Shown here piece after piece: positions 41,804 through 50,344 of a DNA stretch of 64,000 nucleotides. The stretch is from the NCBI GenBank assembly GCA_964423645.1, contig CAYRFE010000014.1:1-64000 (forward strand), read 5' to 3'. A model generated the notes under the pieces. The model saw only the letters and a list, made by a program, of their open reading frames with translations, was not told the DNA's origin and made no database searches. Within the stretch, counting starts at the first letter, position 1. Each line of letters begins with the position of its first letter. The translations under genes and the position numbers were made by a program. Origin of the DNA: CAYRFE01 sp964423645 [NCBI: uncultured bacterium]. Its GTDB lineage: Bacteria > Macinerneyibacteriota > Macinerneyibacteria > Macinerneyibacteriales.

Positions 41804-42877
41804 ATGAGTATATCACCCAAGACATATGACATTGTCATTGTAGGCGCGGGGCCTTCAGGGGCAACATTGGCTCGACTTGTATCATCTCGGTTTTCTGTCG
41901 CGATCATTGATCGGCGCAATCTTCACGAAGGCGACAATCCGAAAAATGAAAAGTGCTGCGGCGGCTTAATAGCTCCCGACGCACAGAGAATGCTCGCGTC
42001 ATTTGGAATGGCAGTGCCAAAGTCGGTGACTGCCGATCCGCAGTTATTTGCGGTACGAACCTATGATATCGGGTTTTCTCGTGAAAGAATTTATCAACGT
42101 TCGTATGTTAATATCAATCGCGAGGCTTTTGATCGGTGGTTGTTTTCTCAAATACCATCTTCGGTTGACCGATTTACTGATACAATTATTACCGATCTTC
42201 AGGTAGGTGACTCAAACACCATATTGAGAGGATTTCGGCAAGGGATCCCTTTTAACCTTTCAGCACGTGTAGTAATCGGTGCTGACGGAGCGCGGTCTCA
42301 TATCCGTCGTTTTTGTACTTATCGAAGTCATGAACCGAGAACATATATCGCATTACAGGGTGAATTTGAATTACACGAAAGAGATCCTTATTATACCGCC
42401 GTATTTGCACCTCATCTTACCGACTTTTACGGGTGGATGATACCCAAAAATGGAACGATTTTTGCAGGTGTTGCGCTGGATATTCATTCGCGTGTCACCG
42501 ATTCTTATCAGAATTTTTCTGAATTAGTGCGAAGAAGGTTTCCGTTTATCGGAAAAGAAATTCGAAGAAACGGGGCTTTCATCTATCGTCCGTCAGGCTT
42601 TAACGATATCATGACCGGTGATAACCATATAGCACTTGTAGGTGAAGCGGCGGGTTTTATCAGCCCGAGTTCAGCGGAAGGTTTTAGCTTTGCGTTTCGT
42701 AGTGCGCAGTGTCTGGCCGATTCTTTGAATGACGGCATTGATGGATTTACCGGACGGTACCGGCGATATTCGAGTTCATTAACGTATTCCATTCGTGCGA
42801 AAACAATGAAATCACCGAGTATGTATACCCCCTGGATTCGAAGAATGATATTGGCTTCAGGTTTTCAGAGTTTGTAA
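41804..42877 (+). CDS. geranylgeranyl reductase-family FAD oxidoreductase
   Basis: About 357 aa; the start is uncertain. ATG 41804 has no ribosome site, but TATGAG ends 9 bp before it with TTGGAA 18 bp further up. Dinucleotide-binding motif YDIVIVGAGPSGATLARLV; the KCCGGLIAPDAQ motif is typical of the GGR family; FAD motifs IGADGARSHIRR and LVGEAAGFISPSSAEG. These enzymes reduce polyprenyl double bonds or otherwise act as flavin monooxygenases; the true substrate is unknown. Confidence 0.8.
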   Translation: MSISPKTYDIVIVGAGPSGATLARLVSSRFSVAIIDRRNLHEGDNPKNEKCCGGLIAPDAQRMLASFGMAVPKSVTADPQLFAVRTYDIGFSRERIYQRSYVNINREAFDRWLFSQIPSSVDRFTDTIITDLQVGDSNTILRGFRQGIPFNLSARVVIGADGARSHIRRFCTYRSHEPRTYIALQGEFELHERDPYYTAVFAPHLTDFYGWMIPKNGTIFAGVALDIHSRVTDSYQNFSELVRRRFPFIGKEIRRNGAFIYRPSGFNDIMTGDNHIALVGEAAGFISPSSAEGFSFAFRSAQCLADSLNDGIDGFTGRYRRYSSSLTYSIRAKTMKSPSMYTPWIRRMILASGFQSL

Positions 42878-42913
42878 TTCGCAGGGCATGTCATAGCATC
42901 TTAAATTTACCGC

Positions 42914-42942
42914 TTGACAATGGAATGTGATGGCGGTATAGT
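42914..42942 (+). promoter_or_regulatory. promoter of infC-rpmI-rplT-smpB
   Basis: TTGACA-N17-TATAGT, +1 predicted near 42949, giving a structured leader of about 140 nt before infC. Confidence 0.8.
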
Positions 42943-42948
42943 CTTCCT

Positions 42949-43068
42949 ACATGAAGCAGGACGTCTGTTCCTCGCCCAGAATACCCCTTAGGGTGGTGTC
43001 GGGTACCAGAGTGGCGATATGATTGTATCGCAAGGAAGGACAGGCGGATAGTGTATATCCGCTTTTTT
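42949..43068 (+). promoter_or_regulatory. structured infC leader with terminator (L20-leader-like)
   Basis: The leader contains pairable segments (TACCC 42990s with GGGTA near 43005; GCGATA-TGATTG-TATCGC) and ends in GCGGATA-GTGTA-TATCCGC followed by T6 (43044-43068). In Bacillus and relatives the same operon is attenuated by L20 binding to such a leader. Assignment by position and structure; the L20 binding site itself is not proven. Confidence 0.6.
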
Positions 43069-43087
43069 ATTTGACAGGAGGTGTGCT

Positions 43088-43609
43088 ATCATACGAAAAG
43101 ACTCAAAAGATATCGGTGTGAGGGTAAACGAGAACATTCGTTCATCGCAGGTACGTGTTATAGGGCCTGAGGGCGAACAAGTCGGCGTTTTAAGTATCGG
43201 TGATGCGTTACGGATGGCTGAAGAGGCAGGGCTTGATCTCGTGGAAGTGGCTGCAGATGCCAAACCGCCTGTTGCCCGTATTATGGATTTTGGTAAATAC
43301 CGTTTTGAGCAGACAAAAAAACAGAAAAAAAATAAGAAAAATGTTGTTCATTTAAAAGAAATTCAATTTCGTCCTAAAACCGATGAACATGATTATGAAT
43401 TTAAAGTTCGTCATATTCGTGAATTTTTAGAAAAAGGTCATCGTGTGAAGGTGGGCGTTTTTTTCCGCGGGAGAGAAATGAGTTTTGTTGATCAAGGACG
43501 TGCGATACTGGAACGAGTAGTTTTGGAACTCAATGAAGTAGCAAAAGTTGAAAAAGATGTTGAACATACAGGCAGACTTATGATGATGGTGCTTGCACCA
43601 AAGAAATAG
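43088..43609 (+). CDS. infC: translation initiation factor IF-3, probable AUC start
   Basis: 173 aa. The core RVNENIRSSQVRVIGPEGEQVGV, then DLVEVAADAKPPVARIMDFGKYRF, and the C-terminal domain KEIQFRPKTDEHDY are unmistakable. The only good Shine-Dalgarno (AGGAGGT, 43076-43082) is followed 5-6 nt later by ATC (43088), in frame. The in-frame GTG at 43118 has no site and no in-frame ATG exists upstream. A rare start codon matches the known use of AUU in E. coli infC, where IF-3 represses its own non-AUG start. Confidence 0.92.
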   Translation: MIRKDSKDIGVRVNENIRSSQVRVIGPEGEQVGVLSIGDALRMAEEAGLDLVEVAADAKPPVARIMDFGKYRFEQTKKQKKNKKNVVHLKEIQFRPKTDEHDYEFKVRHIREFLEKGHRVKVGVFFRGREMSFVDQGRAILERVVLELNEVAKVEKDVEHTGRLMMMVLAPKK

Positions 43610-43625
43610 GAAGGAAGTGACAACT

Positions 43626-43826
43626 ATGCCTAAGATTAAGACAAGACGCTCAGCCGCTAAACGTTTTTCGGTAACAGGCGGGGGCAAAGTAAAAAGAAAC
43701 AAGGCGTATATGAACCACAAGCTTGCGAAAAAAAGCTCAACACGTAAGATGAATCTTCGCAAGAGCGGTATCGCAGATAAAACAGATGTCGGCCGTGTTA
43801 AAGACATGATGCCGTACGCGTTTTAA
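43626..43826 (+). CDS. rpmI: ribosomal protein L35
   Basis: 66 aa, MPKIKTRRSAAKRF start and the basic KRNKAYMNHKLAKKS core, full family length. ATG behind AGGAAG. Member of the infC operon. Confidence 0.97.
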   Translation: MPKIKTRRSAAKRFSVTGGGKVKRNKAYMNHKLAKKSSTRKMNLRKSGIADKTDVGRVKDMMPYAF

Positions 43827-43848
43827 GGTTGAAAAGGAGTGATGGACT

Positions 43849-44205
43849 ATGAGAGCAACGAGCGATGTCGCACGGAGAAGACGTAAAAAAAGATTATTGC
43901 ATGATGTAAAAGGATATTGGGGTTATAAGAGTAAATTGTACCGGTATGCAATGAATGCATGGGCTCGTGCAATGCAGTATGCATTCCGTGACAGAAAAGT
44001 TAAAAAACGCGATTTTCGTGCATTATGGATTATGCGTATCAATGCTGCTTGCCGCATGCACGACATGACATATTCTCAGTTTGTGTACGGTTTGAAGAAT
44101 GCCAATATAGATCTTAACCGAAAAATGCTTTCTGAAATTGCTATTCAGGATGCTGACGCTTTTAAAGTATTAGTGGATACCGCCAAAAAAAATATTCATG
44201 CATAA
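43849..44205 (+). CDS. rplT: ribosomal protein L20
   Basis: 118 aa. RRRKKRLLHDVKGYWG, AMQYAFRDRKVKKRDFR and LWIMRINAACR are diagnostic. AAAGGAG precedes the ATG. In related bacteria L20 also represses this operon through the leader. It overlaps smpB by 8 bp. Confidence 0.97.
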   Translation: MRATSDVARRRRKKRLLHDVKGYWGYKSKLYRYAMNAWARAMQYAFRDRKVKKRDFRALWIMRINAACRMHDMTYSQFVYGLKNANIDLNRKMLSEIAIQDADAFKVLVDTAKKNIHA

Positions 44206-44653
44206 GATAGTTGCACAGAATAAAAAGGCGTATCACGACTTTCATATTGAAGAAAAGTACGAAGCGGGTATTGTGCTCACCGGTACGGAAGTTAAATCAT
44301 GCCGTACCGGGGGCATTTCTATCAAAGAAAGTTATGCGCGTTTTATAAAAGGGGAACTGATACTGGTTAACAGTCATATTGCGCCATATAAGCAAGCATC
44401 AATATTTAATCATACCGAAAAAAGAATGCGTAAACTTCTTATGAATAAAAAAGAAATTCGTAAACTCATTGGTAAGGTGACTGAAAAAGGGTATACACTC
44501 ATTCCCTTATCGGTCTACTTCAATGAAAAAAATCTTCTTAAGGTTGAGATCGGACTTGCTCGCGGAAAACAATTGTATGATAAACGTGAGGATTTAAAGA
44601 AACGCGACGTTGAACGCGAAATGCAAAGAACCGTAAAAGGTCGCCACGAATAA
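44198..44653 (+). CDS. smpB: SsrA-binding protein SmpB
   Basis: 151 aa. NKKAYHDFHIEEKYEAGIVL, TGTEVKSCR, SYARFIKGELILVNSHIAPY and GLARGKQLYDKREDLKKRD fit SmpB over its length. It partners tmRNA in ribosome rescue. Starts inside rplT. No ssrA gene is recognisable in the following 400 bp. Confidence 0.96.
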   Translation: MHKIVAQNKKAYHDFHIEEKYEAGIVLTGTEVKSCRTGGISIKESYARFIKGELILVNSHIAPYKQASIFNHTEKRMRKLLMNKKEIRKLIGKVTEKGYTLIPLSVYFNEKNLLKVEIGLARGKQLYDKREDLKKRDVEREMQRTVKGRHE

Positions 44654-44862
44654 TTTTTATGTCTCTTGAAAAAATCACTACATTCAAATGATCGTTCTAT
44701 TTCGTATGATCGAGTTGTAATGATTTGATCCATATCGGAGAACTTATACGAAATTCAGTCGATTCAAAGTGTTTTGTCGCGTGAAAAGGGTTGTGTGACG
44801 TTTTCGGGCGCATGCCTAGCGCTCCGTATTTATGACACACGGATTTTTGTGACAGAGCCGGT
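44654..44862. other. intergenic stretch after smpB
   Basis: No gene, tmRNA or clear terminator recognised. Confidence 0.35.
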
Positions 44863-44890
44863 TTGTCTTTAAAAATTTATCCCGTATACT
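44863..44890 (+). promoter_or_regulatory. orphan promoter
   Basis: TTGTCT-N16-TATACT with no open reading frame downstream on this strand; the next feature is repeat copy 7 and then a convergent gene. Confidence 0.4.
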
Positions 44891-44922
44891 ACGTATCTCT
44901 TACTTCCCGAATAAAAACATCG

Positions 44923-45034
44923 AGACTTTGTTAAAACTTCTATTTATTTAAAATGGTGACCGCCGGCAACCGCATACCGAGAAATCGGTAAGGGGTGGGC
45001 ACAAAGTTAAAAAATGGTAGTTTTGTAAAGGGCT
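44923..45034. repeat. dispersed TIR element, copy 7 (short)
   Basis: AGACTTTGTTAAAACTTCT ... GGTAGTTTTGTAAAGGGCT with GGGGTGGGCACAAAG before the right end. The central hairpin is replaced by a different sequence (ACCGCCGGCAACCG). Confidence 0.6.
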
Positions 45035-45091
45035 CAAATCTGTTGTGCAATTTCCTATAGAGGAACTATCATTACTATTTTTCTTGGATTT

Positions 45092-46252
45092 TTATCGGGC
45101 GATACGAAGGTCATCGTCAGTCGCAAATTCAGTATCCGGTCCGGCGGAAACGATGTATTCGTCAACGATTTTTAACGGCGTGCCCCATCCGTCTTCGAGT
45201 GCTATATCTGAAAAAACGCTCGGCGAACACATGGAAGCGATTCGAAGTGATTCAACGGTTTTACTGTATGCAGTATGTTGCATTGCGTCCTGATTTGCTA
45301 TTGTTCCATAGGTGGTAAGTATGTGCCGCATTGTTGCAGGAAGGGGTGATAAAAAAATAAATAACAATAGGAGGAGCATAAGAGTCAAGGAAAACACTTC
45401 AACAAAAAACGAACTGAAGCGTGTACGTTTTGTCGTGAGAAAGCTCGCCGTGTTATCGATTGATGTCGGTATTTGCGAAAAACTTGTTGATTCGATAAGC
45501 GGTTTTTTTTCTTGCGTTGATGCGGGATTATTCAAAATTTTAATAAAATGACGGTTTATCAACGAAACCAATAGTTTAAGCGTCATCAATTTGCCGTTAT
45601 GAATATTTGCATCGAGTATAACATGAAATGGAGTTGGTGTAGCCAACTGTGCGATCAACGGTTTTTCATGATCGTTGGGTTGTGCCATTTCTAATAACTC
45701 ATTGTCACGAACGATCACTGATTCAAGAGACGGGACCTCATCTTTTATTTCCTGCCATTCCTTTTGGATGAGATAATAACGGTTCACAAGCTCAGCATTT
45801 GTTATGTTAAGATCGATGACGGGATCATCGGGGATATGAGCGTGTGTATTGAAGAAATAACTTCCTTCTGTGCACATTGCGATCGAGAGCATGATATCCT
45901 CAATTTGGCGATGGAGCATCCGTGTGATATCTTGTTGAGTCGCGTGACGATTCGAGAGTATAATTTCACCGAAGGGGCGAGATGTTGCATCTTTTTCCGC
46001 AAGGCATTTCGCAAGTTCTTCTTTGGTCATAATACCGCTTCGATAAAGGATCGTTCCCAGCATTTTTCCCGGATTATTTGACTTATCATGCACAAACGAA
46101 ACAGCACCATTTACAAATATAAAACTATAGACATCATTTGATTGAGCCGGTCGAATGTCAAGGCTTCCTGTCATATCAAATAATGAAATATTATCAATCA
46201 TTTTTCGAAAATCCATTTGCTCTAAGCGTCCCTGCGTTGCAAAATCAGCCAT
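45092..46252 (-). CDS. DUF4388 (PATAN)-TM-GspG-like fusion protein
   Basis: 386 aa. Residues of about 15-130 match DUF4388/PATAN (FDMTGSLDIRP, FIFVNGAVSFVHD, LGTILYRSGIMTKEELAKCL, PFGEIILSNRHATQQDITRM, GSYFFN), a signalling-associated cytoplasmic domain. A single TM helix of about 25 residues (SLTLMLLLLLFIFLSPL) follows at about 285-305. The last 60 residues end in DGWGTPLKIVDEYIVSAGPD plus TEFATDDDL, the C-terminal signature of type II secretion pseudopilin GspG with its acidic metal-binding tail. This joins an intracellular sensor domain to an extracytoplasmic pseudopilin-like head. Overlaps the upstream TPR gene by 8 bp. Confidence 0.78.
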   Translation of the reverse strand: MADFATQGRLEQMDFRKMIDNISLFDMTGSLDIRPAQSNDVYSFIFVNGAVSFVHDKSNNPGKMLGTILYRSGIMTKEELAKCLAEKDATSRPFGEIILSNRHATQQDITRMLHRQIEDIMLSIAMCTEGSYFFNTHAHIPDDPVIDLNITNAELVNRYYLIQKEWQEIKDEVPSLESVIVRDNELLEMAQPNDHEKPLIAQLATPTPFHVILDANIHNGKLMTLKLLVSLINRHFIKILNNPASTQEKKPLIESTSFSQIPTSIDNTASFLTTKRTRFSSFFVEVFSLTLMLLLLLFIFLSPLPATMRHILTTYGTIANQDAMQHTAYSKTVESLRIASMCSPSVFSDIALEDGWGTPLKIVDEYIVSAGPDTEFATDDDLRIAR

Positions 46253-47906
46253 TTTTTCTCCGAATTAAATGTATGTAGATAAGAATCGACCAGAGAATCG
46301 TAATTCCTTGTAACCAAAAAAAGAGGGGAAGTAACGATTGAAGCACCATATCATCGATAATGGAAGGAAAAAATATAAACTGACTCCCGAAGTGCGGCAG
46401 TGCTAATCCTATCGAAAGCATCATAAAAATTATTCCCTTTGCAAGATGGCCGTTATATAAAAAACCGGATCCGGGAAGAATAATTTGAAGAATACTTGCT
46501 TTGACACATGCAAAAAACAGAGACCGTTTTCTGTTCGCATTAATATCTGCCGAATATGAATTTTGAGAGACCATTACACTGCAATCCGGGCAGAGAGTGT
46601 TATTCATATATGTCGTACGCGCAGAAGATGGATAAAGTGGCACATCGCAGGAAAAACAGTGAGTATACGCCCGAAAATTTGAATTGAACCGTGCAAATAA
46701 CAGTCCGACAAGGAGTAGCATAAGCGGAAATGTTGTGAGTATGATCATCGTTGTTGTTGAAAACAAGACATCAATACCGGACATCGCGAACATTGCATAG
46801 GTATGATGTTTCCAGACATGCGAGCGTGAAATTTCAGCATCAAAGAGCGTAATACTGGTTTGGCTATTGTCAGGAAGTGTAATGTTTTGAGAATGAGCGG
46901 TAATAAGGGCTTTTTTATAAAAGTTATTAAAAAGATCATCATCTCCGCGAAATAAATACCATTGCGACATATTGTATAGCGCATAGGGGTTTTCCGGCGA
47001 AATTTTTATTGCTTTCTCATATGCGGTAAATGCATTTTTGATATCACCTTGTACAAAGTAAATATTACCGATGTTAGTATATGCAACCTCGGGAAAATAC
47101 TCGGAGAGAGCCATTTCATTATAATACGAAAGAGCCATCGGATATCCGTTCGGGTCTTTGTATAAAGAGCTTGCTCCCTTGTAATATTTCGCGAGAAGAT
47201 ATTTCAGAAGGTATGATTCTGGGAGTTCGGCGGTCAGCTCCTTGAGCTCGTCTCGAACAATATAATCAATTTGGAAATTATCATACATATGTAATTGAGT
47301 AATTAAGGCAGGTTTGTGTATATATGCATAAAATTGAGGAAAAAGCGAAACAATTGTCAACGGAAGTGCTGAGAGTGTGGTGAGTACAAGAATAAGAATG
47401 ATCTCTTTTTTTTTCAGGATTCCTTGTATGCAAATAAAAAAGAAAATCCACCCCCCTGAAATAAAAAATATAAATACTCCCAATGACATAAGGATCTTTA
47501 CAAGAAATGATCGTTCTGACTCATAAAATGTATGGAATTTTTTAAATAGGACAGATTTGTGAAAGCGAAGTGAAAATAGAATAACGGACGCATACAAGGC
47601 GATTATTGATATCCACATGAGCAGGAGAATGCTGTTTGTGATCGATGTATAGCGGTAATAGAGTGAATGTGTGTATTCTCTTAATCCGTTTATGAGATCA
47701 TTGAGACCATTTTTAAAATCGTGTTCATGATTAATGCGATACATACCTCGAGATAAATAAAAAGCCGGTGTCGGCTTTTGTATGTCATACGTCGGAGGTT
47801 TTATCCCGTTGAGATAATGTACGGTAGAGATATCCTCAACCGTTTGCGAGTGCACGTGCAGAAAAATGCCAAAAACAACAAAGAAAAGAAAAAAAATCTT
47901 TCGCAT
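46245..47906 (-). CDS. polytopic TPR protein with zinc ribbon
   Basis: 553 aa. Signal-like N-terminus (FFLFFVVFGIFLHVHSQ), three TM segments between about residues 90 and 195, then an extracytoplasmic-looking TPR block (about 225-330; YTNIGNIYFVQGDIKNAFTAY, NPYALYNMSQWYLFRGDDD). A further TM segment lies at about 375-400, then a four-Cys ribbon (CFSCDVPLY ... LCPDCSVMV) and two final TM helices. No enzyme domain. Translationally coupled to the PATAN-GspG protein, so they likely form one membrane complex. Function unknown. Confidence 0.72.
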   Translation of the reverse strand: MRKIFFLFFVVFGIFLHVHSQTVEDISTVHYLNGIKPPTYDIQKPTPAFYLSRGMYRINHEHDFKNGLNDLINGLREYTHSLYYRYTSITNSILLLMWISIIALYASVILFSLRFHKSVLFKKFHTFYESERSFLVKILMSLGVFIFFISGGWIFFFICIQGILKKKEIILILVLTTLSALPLTIVSLFPQFYAYIHKPALITQLHMYDNFQIDYIVRDELKELTAELPESYLLKYLLAKYYKGASSLYKDPNGYPMALSYYNEMALSEYFPEVAYTNIGNIYFVQGDIKNAFTAYEKAIKISPENPYALYNMSQWYLFRGDDDLFNNFYKKALITAHSQNITLPDNSQTSITLFDAEISRSHVWKHHTYAMFAMSGIDVLFSTTTMIILTTFPLMLLLVGLLFARFNSNFRAYTHCFSCDVPLYPSSARTTYMNNTLCPDCSVMVSQNSYSADINANRKRSLFFACVKASILQIILPGSGFLYNGHLAKGIIFMMLSIGLALPHFGSQFIFFPSIIDDMVLQSLLPLFFWLQGITILWSILIYIHLIRRKNG

Positions 47907-48047
47907 GACCGAATTATACGAGCATGCATATCAAATAGCAAGGAAAAAAGCATAATAACGCATACAATCCAACGTAAGCACGAATTGCAATACTTAATGA
48001 TTTATAGTACCGACCTTCAACTAATTCGCAATGCGAAATGAATAATA

Positions 48048-48090
48048 CGGCGTGACACCGCCTGTATATCACGTCGGGCGGTGTGTGTTG
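48048..48090 (-). terminator. hairpin downstream of nifU
   Basis: ACACCGCC and GGCGGTGT arms separated by 14 nt, without a T-run; possible terminator or mRNA-stabilising hairpin. Confidence 0.3.
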
Positions 48091-48116
48091 AATGAATGTA
48101 TTGGTTATTGCGGTAT

Positions 48117-49082
48117 TCACATCGGAATGACGCGAATCAGCGGATCGATTTCCTTTTGCAGAATATTTTCTATCATTGTAAGTGTCGTTGTTGTGCTGCT
48201 TACGCATCCTTTACACGCACCTGCATAGTTGATATAAACCGTTATGTGATCGTCAACATGGGCGATATCGGCAATTTCAAGACTCCCGCCATCACGCGCA
48301 AGAATAGGGCGCACATGGGTGTCGAGAATTTTCTCACACAGACGTGCTTGTTGAACGGCGGTCAATTCATGAAAGGATTTTGCGGCGGGTTGAGCTGCGG
48401 CCTTTTCTTTTTCCATTTCAGTGCGTGTCTGTTCAAGAATATCAACTAAATAGATATTTTTTTTCTCATGACCGCCCGGGCGTATGCACGATTTGCAATA
48501 TGCTCCCGCTTTCGTATAGTGCGTAATTTCCTCGACGGTTTTCAAATCATTGATCCGGATTGCATCTTGGATCGTTTGTAAAGAAACGCGAGCACATTCA
48601 CAAACGATATTTTCCCGCTCCATTGTTTTAACGTCAACACCTTTATACAAAGCAACTGCTAATTTGATAACATCATAGGCCATTACACTGCAATGCATTT
48701 TTTGCGGTGGTATCGCAGGTATCTCATCACTGTCGCGTAACGCTTTCTCGACTTCGATATTGGTGATGGACATTGCTTCATCAATGGTTTTCCCGATGCA
48801 CAATTCAGCCATAATATCACTTGAAGCGATTGCTGTACCGCACCCGAAGCTTTTAAAGCGGGCATCGATTATTGTATGAGTATTCGGATTGACAGCCCAA
48901 AATAATTGAACGGCATCGCCGCATGCTTCGGCTCCCCAATCAGCCACGATTAGTTTTGCATTCATGGTGTGAGCTTGTTCTTCGGTGATCTCACCGCGAT
49001 ATTGTGGATTATTCATTCGTTCAGCCACTTTATTGGAATAATGCTCCCACAGTGACCCGCCTATAAGATCATTTTTACCCAT
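48117..49082 (-). CDS. nifU: NifU-type Fe-S cluster scaffold
   Basis: 321 aa, the complete three-domain NifU. The IscU-like N-terminus has the three cluster cysteines (EACGD, KSFGCGTAIASS, KMHCSVMA). The central BFD-like [2Fe-2S] domain has VCECARVS and YCKSCIRPGG. The C-terminal Nfu domain has RDGGSLEI and GACKGCVSSTTTL. It receives sulfur from NifS encoded 13 bp upstream. No nitrogenase genes are nearby, so this pair is likely the general Fe-S assembly system, as in Epsilonproteobacteria. Confidence 0.94.
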   Translation of the reverse strand: MGKNDLIGGSLWEHYSNKVAERMNNPQYRGEITEEQAHTMNAKLIVADWGAEACGDAVQLFWAVNPNTHTIIDARFKSFGCGTAIASSDIMAELCIGKTIDEAMSITNIEVEKALRDSDEIPAIPPQKMHCSVMAYDVIKLAVALYKGVDVKTMERENIVCECARVSLQTIQDAIRINDLKTVEEITHYTKAGAYCKSCIRPGGHEKKNIYLVDILEQTRTEMEKEKAAAQPAAKSFHELTAVQQARLCEKILDTHVRPILARDGGSLEIADIAHVDDHITVYINYAGACKGCVSSTTTTLTMIENILQKEIDPLIRVIPM

Positions 49083-49095
49083 ACGGATACTCCTT

Positions 49096-50274
49096 TCACG
49101 ACTTCCTTTGGTGATATGAAGAAGATATATTTCTCAAACGTTCGACCGATTTGTTGAGAATGCGGATAGTAGATTCTATTTCATGTTGGGTGGTAAAACG
49201 CGACAAACTAAAGCGTATACCTGTATGAGCCAATTCTTTGTCTAATTTCATTGCAGTGAAAGTGGGGTTTTCTTCAAGTGATTCGGACGCACACGCGCTT
49301 CCGGTTGAAGCAGCGATTCCGTATTGATTGAGGTCCCACAGAAGCGCTTCTCCCTCTATACCGCGAAAACTTGCAAGGATAGTATTAGGAGTTCGCAGTG
49401 TTTTTTTACCGACTACCAAGGTGTCGGGAAGCGCAAGAATCGCATCCTCCAGAAGGTCACGTAAGCGGCGTACCTCTTGTTCTTCATACGTCAAACTGTG
49501 TACCGCCAGTTCCATTGCAAGGCCCATACCCACTGAACCCGACACATTTACGGTGCCTGCACGTTTTCCGCCCATTTGTTCGCCCCCGTGAAGAAGCGGT
49601 GTGAATGAGAGTCCTTGGCGAACATATAAACCGCCGACTCCTTTTGGACCGTGGAATTTGTGCGCGCTGAATGTAAGGAAATCTACAGGGACATCTTTGA
49701 CCGATACCGGAACTTTTCCGATCGCTTGTACTGCATCGGTATGAAACAGAGCGCCGTTATTTTTGGTGATTTCAGCGAGTTGCTTTACCGGAAAGAGGAG
49801 ACCTGTTTCATTATTTGCCCACATGATTGATACCAACGCGGTTTTATCAGGATGTATATGTGCCGCAAGTATTGCTTCATCAACAATGCCCTCTTCATTC
49901 ACAGGAAGGTAAATGACCTCAACTCCAAGACCTTCGAGAAATTGACACGTATTGCGTATACACGGATGCTCGACCTGTGTGGTAATAATCTGTGTGCGAG
50001 GACCTTTCATAATGTAATCATAGTAGACAGATTTTAAAACAGTATTATTCCCTTCGGTCGCACAGCCATTGACAAGTATGTCGTCATCGTCATCTGCATG
50101 AATACCTGTATACAATCGGTCCATAGCAATATGTAAATGTGATCTGGCTTCAGAACCGAATGTATGAAGGGAATTCGGATTCCCGTACATATCGAGGATA
50201 AACGGATCCATTGCATCGCGCACACGCGGATCAACCATTGTTGTCGCGTTATTGTCGAGGTAAATGCGTTCCAT
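49096..50274 (-). CDS. nifS: cysteine desulfurase NifS
   Basis: 392 aa behind AAAGGAG. MERIYLDNNATTMVDP start, HTDAVQAIGK, the PLP lysine in FSAHKFHGPKG (about residue 203), GGGEQ-like HGGEQMGGKRAGT, and the active-site Cys loop STGSACASES (about 328). Delivers sulfane sulfur to NifU and possibly MnmA. First gene of the nifS-nifU operon. Confidence 0.95.
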   Translation of the reverse strand: MERIYLDNNATTMVDPRVRDAMDPFILDMYGNPNSLHTFGSEARSHLHIAMDRLYTGIHADDDDDILVNGCATEGNNTVLKSVYYDYIMKGPRTQIITTQVEHPCIRNTCQFLEGLGVEVIYLPVNEEGIVDEAILAAHIHPDKTALVSIMWANNETGLLFPVKQLAEITKNNGALFHTDAVQAIGKVPVSVKDVPVDFLTFSAHKFHGPKGVGGLYVRQGLSFTPLLHGGEQMGGKRAGTVNVSGSVGMGLAMELAVHSLTYEEQEVRRLRDLLEDAILALPDTLVVGKKTLRTPNTILASFRGIEGEALLWDLNQYGIAASTGSACASESLEENPTFTAMKLDKELAHTGIRFSLSRFTTQHEIESTIRILNKSVERLRNISSSYHQRKS

Positions 50275-50344
50275 GGCATCTCCTTTTTTGAACAGTATAT
50301 AGATGAGGCGTTAAAAATCAAGCGCAATCGTTTGAATAGTCATA

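Noticed and set aside
43118-43120. GTG 43118 as the infC start
   Set aside because: No ribosome site precedes it, whereas AGGAGGT is placed correctly for ATC 43088 in the same frame.
44654-45034. tmRNA (ssrA) gene after smpB
   Set aside because: None of the conserved 5' or 3' tRNA-like sequences nor a tag ORF could be recognised; the region holds an orphan promoter and a dispersed repeat.
48117-50274. Nitrogen-fixation locus
   Set aside because: Only nifU and nifS are present, without nifHDK or maturation genes; they are better explained as the general Fe-S assembly pair.
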